NCBI GenBank assembly: GCA_036435485.1
Contig: CM071597.1
Coordinates: 144,829,647-144,893,646, forward strand
DNA: 64,000 nucleotides
Direction of reading: 5' to 3'
From: Saposhnikovia divaricata
Taxonomy: Eukaryota; Streptophyta; Magnoliopsida; Apiales; Apiaceae
Shown here: positions 63,497-64,000 of the stretch, one piece after another
Numbering within the stretch: position 1 is the first letter of the stretch
Layout of the letters: each line of letters opens with the position of its first letter
Program-made: the position numbers and the translations under genes
Notes under the pieces: generated by a model
The model's database searches: none
What the model saw: the letters and a program-made list of their open reading frames with translations, nothing else
Told to the model about the DNA's origin: nothing

Positions 63497-64000
63497 TGTA
63501 ACACCCCCAGATCCGGGGTCCGGGATCCGGTGGTTACGGTTTCCAATTCTGTCCACAACAATTGAACTTTCCTTAACATAAAATAAATTACGTCTCTATG
63601 ACCCAACACCACAATATAAAACACACCCGTTATGGTCCCAGAGATGAAATCAGAGTAACAATCAAATTTCTTATTAATCACATTATGAGTTCTTACAATC
63701 CAAAAGAATTTCAATATAAATACATACTCTTTGCCATCCATTTACATAAGTCATACTAGACTATATTCTTGGTACTGAAAGAATAAATATATCCTACCAA
63801 TAGCTTCTTCTTCAGCTCTGGTAGTCTCATCATCCTCGCCCGCGTCGAGTGCGCCTTGTGCGAGTCATCTGGTCTAGCTGTTGTTGTGATATAATAATAA
63901 AGCAAGGGTGAGCAATAGCCCACCAACAATAATCTATAACTGAACGATAATGTATAACAGTTCAAAATTATCTTTCAAACCATATGCCATGCATTTATGG
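63497..64000 (-). mobile_element. Element E: start of a B-type giant LTR (right edge)
   Basis: TGTAACACCCCCAGATCCGG and the following 500 bp match the B LTR start (46481 onward) closely. It runs off the window. It shows that another giant element continues to the right. The small frames 63388-63741 and 63756-63965 are LTR shadows. Confidence 0.85.

Overview
This window looks like gene-poor, repeat-rich DNA from a flowering plant, probably a eudicot. It is AT-rich. Almost every base can be assigned to LTR retrotransposons inserted into one another. I found no host gene, tRNA, rRNA or CRISPR array. The open frames outside one copia element are short chance frames inside LTRs or decayed coding sequence. 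I cannot name the species.

The layout is a nest. An old reverse-oriented giant-LTR fragment (C', 1244-3824) is interrupted by element C (+ strand), whose 5' LTR starts at 3825. C's 5' LTR is split by element B (- strand, 5846-51207). B's left LTR is split by element A (+ strand, 6103-21771, complete, with a perfect 5-bp CATAC duplication). B's internal region is split inside its reverse-transcriptase sequence by a copia element (- strand, 29182-43774, complete, with a perfect 5-bp GCTAA duplication). C resumes at 51208 and runs through its internal region into its 3' LTR (59483-62616). That LTR is cut by a fragment of another LTR family (D, 62617-63496), which is cut by a B-type LTR (E, 63497 to the right edge). 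The left edge holds the end of a different copia-like LTR (F, 1-1243).

A, B, C, C' and E belong to one superfamily of Ty3/gypsy elements with very long LTRs (about 4.3-5.1 kb) and an initiator-Met tRNA primer site. Their coding sequence is decayed. Motifs of RT, RNase H, the integrase C-terminus and a chromodomain-type tail point to a chromovirus, most like Tekay/Del. In all three copies a piece of pol (RT thumb plus the N-terminal half of RNase H) lies about 1.5 kb upstream of the RT palm, and it is missing from its normal place. The copies therefore share an ancestral scrambled layout, yet A's two LTRs differ at only about 30 of 5,142 positions. A must have moved recently, so it was probably mobilised by proteins supplied in trans.

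The copia element (14.6 kb) is unusually long for its superfamily and very young: I see two substitutions and one G-run difference between its 1.06-kb LTRs. It carries gag and pol (protease, integrase, RT, RNase H) with a few breaks. Downstream of pol, in the same sense, it has an extra reading frame of about 1,340 codons, preceded by its own TATA-like box, a 0.5-kb leader and a block of TCGA-rich inverted repeats. This looks like the SIRE/Maximus lineage, which carries an additional 3' ORF. The extra ORF is broken by three stops and about two frameshifts.
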